This document shows, piece after piece, positions 32,077 through 35,117 of a stretch of 35,117 bases of DNA; position 1 is the stretch's first letter; every line of letters begins with the position of its first letter. Both the position numbers and the translations under genes were made by a program. Source of the stretch: Aquibium carbonis (GTDB taxonomy: Bacteria; Pseudomonadota; Alphaproteobacteria; Rhizobiales; Rhizobiaceae). The stretch covers positions 1 through 35,117 of the forward strand of contig NZ_RWKW01000047.1 of assembly GCF_003970795.1 (NCBI RefSeq). Reading direction: 5' to 3'. Under the pieces are notes generated by a model, which saw only the letters and a list, made by a program, of their open reading frames with translations, did not search any database and was not told where the DNA came from.

Positions 32077-32457
32077 GTGAAGGCTTTGCGAAAAGCATCT
32101 GGCAGGTGGACGGCGCAGATCGCGCTGCTCGTTCTGCTCGTCCAGCTTTTCGCCGCCGGTCTTGCCACGGCCGCCCATGCGGCGGCTCCGCAGCTGGATG
32201 CCTTCGGCAATGTCCTTTGCCTCGGCGGCGAACCGGGAGACGAGACGCCTGCGGGCAGCCCCTCGGGCTTCCACGACTGCTGCACCTTCGGCTGCGGCAA
32301 TGTGGTCTCGTCGCTTCCCGCGCCCGTGGATGCGGTGATCCTGCCGGTCGCCTATCCGCCTTCCGCCGACGTCGTGGCGCCCGAACCGGCGCGTCTCGTC
32401 GCGCAAGACAGGCGCTCGCGACCGGGCAGCCCCCGCGCGCCTCCGACCGCGGGCTGA
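32077..32457 (+). CDS. DUF2946-like Cys-rich periplasmic protein
   Basis: This 126-residue protein has an N-terminal hydrophobic segment (about 13-36) that may be a signal peptide ending AHA, followed by a cysteine and histidine cluster: Cys48 in NVLCLGG and FHDCCTFGC with His66, Cys68, Cys69 and Cys73. The tail is Pro/Arg-rich. That layout matches DUF2946 proteins commonly found beside PCu(A)C and CopCD genes, which fits copper binding in the periplasm, though no function is proved. The start is GTG at 32077 after AAGGA. A hairpin at 32464-32483 follows the stop. Confidence 0.72.
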   Translation: MKALRKASGRWTAQIALLVLLVQLFAAGLATAAHAAAPQLDAFGNVLCLGGEPGDETPAGSPSGFHDCCTFGCGNVVSSLPAPVDAVILPVAYPPSADVVAPEPARLVAQDRRSRPGSPRAPPTAG

Positions 32458-32463
32458 TCCCCA

Positions 32464-32483
32464 CCGCCCCGCAGCCGGGGCGG
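32464..32483 (+). terminator. GC hairpin between the DUF2946-like and PCu(A)C genes
   Basis: An eight-base stem (CCGCCCCG/CGGGGCGG) closes a CAGC loop seven bases after the upstream stop. Without a U-run it is more likely an attenuator or 3'-end stabiliser than a full terminator. Confidence 0.45.
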
Positions 32484-32542
32484 CCTTGCGTGATCAACGG
32501 TTCCGCAACCGCGGTACCCATCGCCATTTTCGGAGAACCATC

Positions 32543-33091
32543 ATGTCGACTTTCCTTCGCGCTTCGGCGCTCGACTTCGCGCGCCGCACCCATCTGGCCG
32601 GCGTCCTCACCGCGACGGCGCTGTCGTTTGCAGCGCTTCTCGCTTCGGCGCCCCCGTCGCTCGCCCACGACTTCAAGGCCGGCGACATCGTCATCGACCA
32701 TCCCTGGTCGCGCCAGACCCCGGAAGGCGCGAAGGTGGCCGGCGGGTTCCTGGTGCTCAACAACACGGGCACCGAGGCGGATCGTCTCATCGGTGTCTCC
32801 TCGCCCATTTCCATGAAGGGCGAGGTTCACGAGATGGCGGTCGACGACAAGGGCGTCATGACCATGCGTCCGGTCGAAGGCGGGATCGAGGTCCCGGCGG
32901 GCGGCTCTGTCGAGCTGAAGCCGGGCTCGTATCACCTGATGTTCATGGGTCTGACCGCGCGTCCCGTCGAAGGGGAAACCTTCGAGGCGACGCTCGAATT
33001 CGAGAAGGCCGGCAAGGTGGACGTCGAGTTCGCGGTCGAAGCGATGGGCGGCGCGCCCAAGCACGAAGGCCACGGCGGTCACGGCGGCTGA
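32543..33091 (+). CDS. PCu(A)C-type periplasmic copper chaperone
   Basis: This 182-residue secreted protein has an N-terminal signal (about residues 18-41, ending SLA) and a PCu(A)C domain. The copper ligands of the family are visible: His96 (HEM), Met108, His131 and Met133 (YHLMFMG). A His/Gly tail (HEGHGGHGG) may add a second copper site. Such proteins pass copper to the CuA or CuB centre of cytochrome oxidase or to import systems. The ATG at 32543 follows GGAGAACC; an upstream in-frame ATG at 32486 would place 19 basic residues before the signal and lies in the hairpin. Confidence 0.92.
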   Translation: MSTFLRASALDFARRTHLAGVLTATALSFAALLASAPPSLAHDFKAGDIVIDHPWSRQTPEGAKVAGGFLVLNNTGTEADRLIGVSSPISMKGEVHEMAVDDKGVMTMRPVEGGIEVPAGGSVELKPGSYHLMFMGLTARPVEGETFEATLEFEKAGKVDVEFAVEAMGGAPKHEGHGGHGG

Positions 33092-33159
33092 TGCCCGGCC
33101 GTACCCGCTAGCCAGCAAACAGCCAGCAGCACGCGGTCGCGATCCAGCGGCCGTTCCCA

Positions 33160-33183
33160 TCGCTCCGGACATCTCCGGAGCGA
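33160..33183 (+). terminator. GC hairpin between the PCu(A)C and YcnI-like genes
   Basis: A perfect nine-base stem (TCGCTCCGG/CCGGAGCGA) with loop ACATCT lies 68 bases after the PCu(A)C stop and is followed by CCCCCTTTG. It could act as a weak terminator or processing signal in this 159-base gap, in which I see no clear new promoter. Confidence 0.5.
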
Positions 33184-33250
33184 ACGCTCCCCCTTTGTCC
33201 GGCGCATGCCGGCATCCGATCCAAACCGATCAAACAGGAAAGACCTCACC

Positions 33251-33781
33251 ATGTCGAAATCACTCCTCACCGCCTGCGCCGTTTTCCTCCTCTCTTCGGG
33301 AGCGGCCATGGCCCATGCCACGCTGGAACAGGGCGAAGCCGCGGTCGGCGCGAGCTACAAGGCGGTGTTCCGCGTGCCGCACGGCTGCGACGGAAAGCCG
33401 ACCAACACCGTCCGCGTCCAGATTCCCGAGGGCGTCATCACCGCCAAGCCGATGCCGAAGGCCGGCTGGACGCTGGAGAAGGTCGCCGGCGCCTATGAAG
33501 GCTCCTACGAGTATTATGGCCGTACGCTCACCGAGGGCGTCAAGGAAGTGGTCTGGAGCGGCGGCAATCTCGGCGACGACGAGTATGACGAGTTCATCGT
33601 GCGCGTGTACCTGACGAGCGGCCTGCCCGTCGGCGAGACGCTGTATTTCCCGATCGTCCAGGAATGCCCGGAAGGCGCCGCTGAGCGCTGGATCGAGCGC
33701 CCGGCGGAAGGCCAGGATCCGCACGACCTCGAAAACCCGGCCCCGGGCGTGAAGCTCGTCGCCAAGCCGCAGGCGCATTGA
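33251..33781 (+). CDS. YcnI-like periplasmic copper-binding protein (DUF1775)
   Basis: This 176-residue protein has a signal peptide (residues 1-21, ending AMA) that would leave His22 at the mature N-terminus (HATLEQGEA). In Bacillus subtilis YcnI, copper(II) is held by the N-terminal His, a Glu and a Trp; here His22, a Glu such as Glu26, and Trp147 are candidates. The core shows YKAVFRVPHGCDGKPTNTVR and a repeated strand pattern typical of DUF1775. AGGAAAG precedes the ATG. It sits between PCu(A)C and CopCD genes, a frequent copper-acquisition grouping. There is no C-terminal membrane segment, unlike the Bacillus protein. Confidence 0.9.
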   Translation: MSKSLLTACAVFLLSSGAAMAHATLEQGEAAVGASYKAVFRVPHGCDGKPTNTVRVQIPEGVITAKPMPKAGWTLEKVAGAYEGSYEYYGRTLTEGVKEVVWSGGNLGDDEYDEFIVRVYLTSGLPVGETLYFPIVQECPEGAAERWIERPAEGQDPHDLENPAPGVKLVAKPQAH

Positions 33782-33789
33782 TCCCTGTC

Positions 33790-33812
33790 GGGCGGGCCCC
33801 GTTGGCCCGCCC
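33790..33812 (+). terminator. GC hairpin between the YcnI-like and CopCD genes
   Basis: A perfect nine-base stem (GGGCGGGCC/GGCCCGCCC) with loop CCGTT begins nine bases after the stop and is followed by GTTTCT. It is the most terminator-like hairpin in this cluster, yet the next gene begins 24 bases later, so attenuation is more likely than full stop. Confidence 0.5.
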
Positions 33813-33836
33813 GTTTCTCCGCCGGAGGCGACCTGA

Positions 33837-35117
33837 ATGAATTTGTCCCCCGCGCCGCAAGCAGCCGGACGTCCATTCGTCATCGGCGTTCTCGGCTGCT
33901 TCTGCGCCATCGTCGCGTTGTTGCTCGTCAGCGTGACCGGCGCATTCGCCCATGCCTCGCTCGCCGGGGTCGATCCGGCCGACGGCGCCGTGGTGGAACG
34001 GGCCCCGAGCGAGATCCAGCTCACCTTTTCCGAGATCGTGTCGCCGCTGGTCCTGCGGCTGCTCGGCCCGGACGGCTCGACGACCGATCTCGAAGACTTG
34101 ACCTACAGCGGCAACACGCTCGGCGTGGCGCTGCCGGCCATGCTTTCGGACGGCACGCATGTCCTGTCCTGGCGCGTCGTGTCCGAGGACGGCCATCCGG
34201 TCGGCGGATCGGTGGTCTTTTCCGTCGGTGCGCCGAGCGCCATGCCCGGCGATCCCGTCGAGGCGGTGGACTGGCTGGTGCGCGGCCTGGTCTGGACGTC
34301 GAAGCTCACGCTGTATGGCGGCATGGCCTTCGGCATCGGCGGCATCTTCGCCATTACATGGTTCGGCGGCGGACGCGAAGCCGGCCGGACCGTCGCCGCC
34401 GTGCTGGTCCTGGCCGGCATGATGGGTACCGCGCTGGCCATCGGACTGCAGGGGCTCGACGCCCTGGCCGAGCCGATTTCGCAGCTGACCGACCCCCGGA
34501 TCTGGGAGACCAGCCTGCGCACCTCCTTTGGCCCCACGGCGCTCGGTCTGCTCGCCGCGTCGGCCGTGGCGATGATCGCGATCGTCGTTCCCGGACGCAG
34601 CGGCCGTGCGCCTGCCTTGATCGCCGTCCTCGGAGCGGGCGCCGCCGTCGCCGCGAGCGGCCATGCCGGCTCCGCTGATCCGCAATGGCTGACGCGGCCG
34701 ATGGTGGCCCTGCACGCCGCGGCCATGGCCACCTGGATCGGCGCGCTGATGCCGCTGGGTCTGGCGCTGCGGGCCGGCGGCGATGGTGCGACCGTCATAC
34801 TCCAGCGCTTCTCGCGCGCCATTCCGTGGCTGCTCGGTATGCTCTTCGTCTCGGGCGGCGTGCTCGCCGTCATTCAGGTCGAGACCCCGGCGGCGCTGCT
34901 GTCGACGGCTTACGGGACCGTCCTTCTGGTCAAGCTGGCGCTCGTCGCCCTGCTGCTGGCGCTCGCCGCCTTCAACCGGTGGCGACTGACGCCGGCCGTC
35001 GCGCGCGGCGAAGCCGGGCCCCGTCGCGCGCTCGTCCGCGCCATCGTGGCGGAGGTGCTGATCGCTGTCCTGATTCTCGGCGCGGCGGCCACCTGGCGCT
35101 TCACCCCGCCGCCGCGC
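33837..35117 (+). CDS. copCD: CopC-CopD fusion copper-uptake membrane protein, 3' truncated by the window
   Basis: An open frame of 427 codons begins with ATG at 33837 (GGAGGCG upstream) and runs to the window edge without a stop. Residues 16-38 form a signal or membrane segment ending AFA, which would leave His39 as the mature N-terminus. A CopC domain follows (LAGVDPADGAVVERAPSEIQ and SWRVVSEDGHPVGGSVVFSV, residues 111-130) with His39, Asp118 and His120 as the expected copper(II) ligands. From about residue 143 on, multiple hydrophobic segments form a CopD-type membrane domain, with a conserved-looking SGHAGSADPQW and LHAAAMATWIGAL. CopD proteins move copper into the cytoplasm. Confidence 0.9.
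   Translation, partial: MNLSPAPQAAGRPFVIGVLGCFCAIVALLLVSVTGAFAHASLAGVDPADGAVVERAPSEIQLTFSEIVSPLVLRLLGPDGSTTDLEDLTYSGNTLGVALPAMLSDGTHVLSWRVVSEDGHPVGGSVVFSVGAPSAMPGDPVEAVDWLVRGLVWTSKLTLYGGMAFGIGGIFAITWFGGGREAGRTVAAVLVLAGMMGTALAIGLQGLDALAEPISQLTDPRIWETSLRTSFGPTALGLLAASAVAMIAIVVPGRSGRAPALIAVLGAGAAVAASGHAGSADPQWLTRPMVALHAAAMATWIGALMPLGLALRAGGDGATVILQRFSRAIPWLLGMLFVSGGVLAVIQVETPAALLSTAYGTVLLVKLALVALLLALAAFNRWRLTPAVARGEAGPRRALVRAIVAEVLIAVLILGAAATWRFTPPPR

Noticed and set aside
1-35117. CRISPR array, tRNA, rRNA, insertion sequence or integrated phage
   Set aside because: No regularly spaced repeats, no tRNA cloverleaf or rRNA-like sequence and no transposase or integrase noticed by reading; base composition looks even across the window. 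A tRNA or covariance-model scan was not possible here.

Overview
The window is chromosomal, GC-rich DNA from an alphaproteobacterium of the order Hyphomicrobiales (Rhizobiales). I infer something near Mesorhizobium, Aquamicrobium or Nitratireductor. The reasons are the rhizobial motility genes (periplasmic MotC with its partner MotE, a fliK/motD-like gene after motC, and the paired LuxR-type regulators VisN and VisR), short four-base gene overlaps, and frequent GTG and TTG starts. I see no rRNA, tRNA, CRISPR array, insertion sequence or phage gene.

Positions 1-24085 are a flagellar locus. Two leftward blocks carry (i) two tandem flagellins, fliF, a FliH-like gene, motB, motC and the start of a fliK/motD-like gene, and (ii) a DUF1217 gene, flgF, fliI, an unrecognised membrane protein, flgB, flgC, fliE, flgG, flgA, flgI, motE, flgH, fliL and fliP. 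A rightward operon (motA, fliM, fliN, fliG, flhB, an unrecognised 146-residue protein) diverges from block (ii) across a 167-base gap. visN and visR follow in convergent orientation. Together these encode the MS ring, C-ring switch, part of the export gate and its ATPase, the proximal rod, the P and L rings, the stator and the filament. flgD, flgE, flgK, flgL, fliD, fliQ, fliR and flhA are not in the window.

Positions 24248-31891 are a sugar-uptake unit. A LacI-family repressor is divergent from an operon of binding protein, two permeases, ATPase, TIM-barrel isomerase and Gfo/Idh/MocA dehydrogenase. Two near-identical palindromic operators lie in the 351-base divergent region, and one sits just after a good promoter. 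The gene set resembles the E. coli ycj cluster, which suggests uptake and 3-keto-type processing of a glycoside; the substrate is not determined.

Positions 32077-35117 are a copper-handling cluster: a Cys-rich DUF2946-like protein, a PCu(A)C periplasmic chaperone, a YcnI-like (DUF1775) protein and a CopC-CopD fusion that runs off the right edge. Each spacer between these genes holds a strong GC-rich hairpin.

The window is mostly ordinary core and uptake genes. The points most worth a second look are the shared flagellin leader hairpin, the FG-repeat FliN with a FliH-like protein of similar low-complexity character, FliM without the usual CheY-binding peptide, a hairpin over the flgB ribosome binding site, and the operator pair of the sugar operon.
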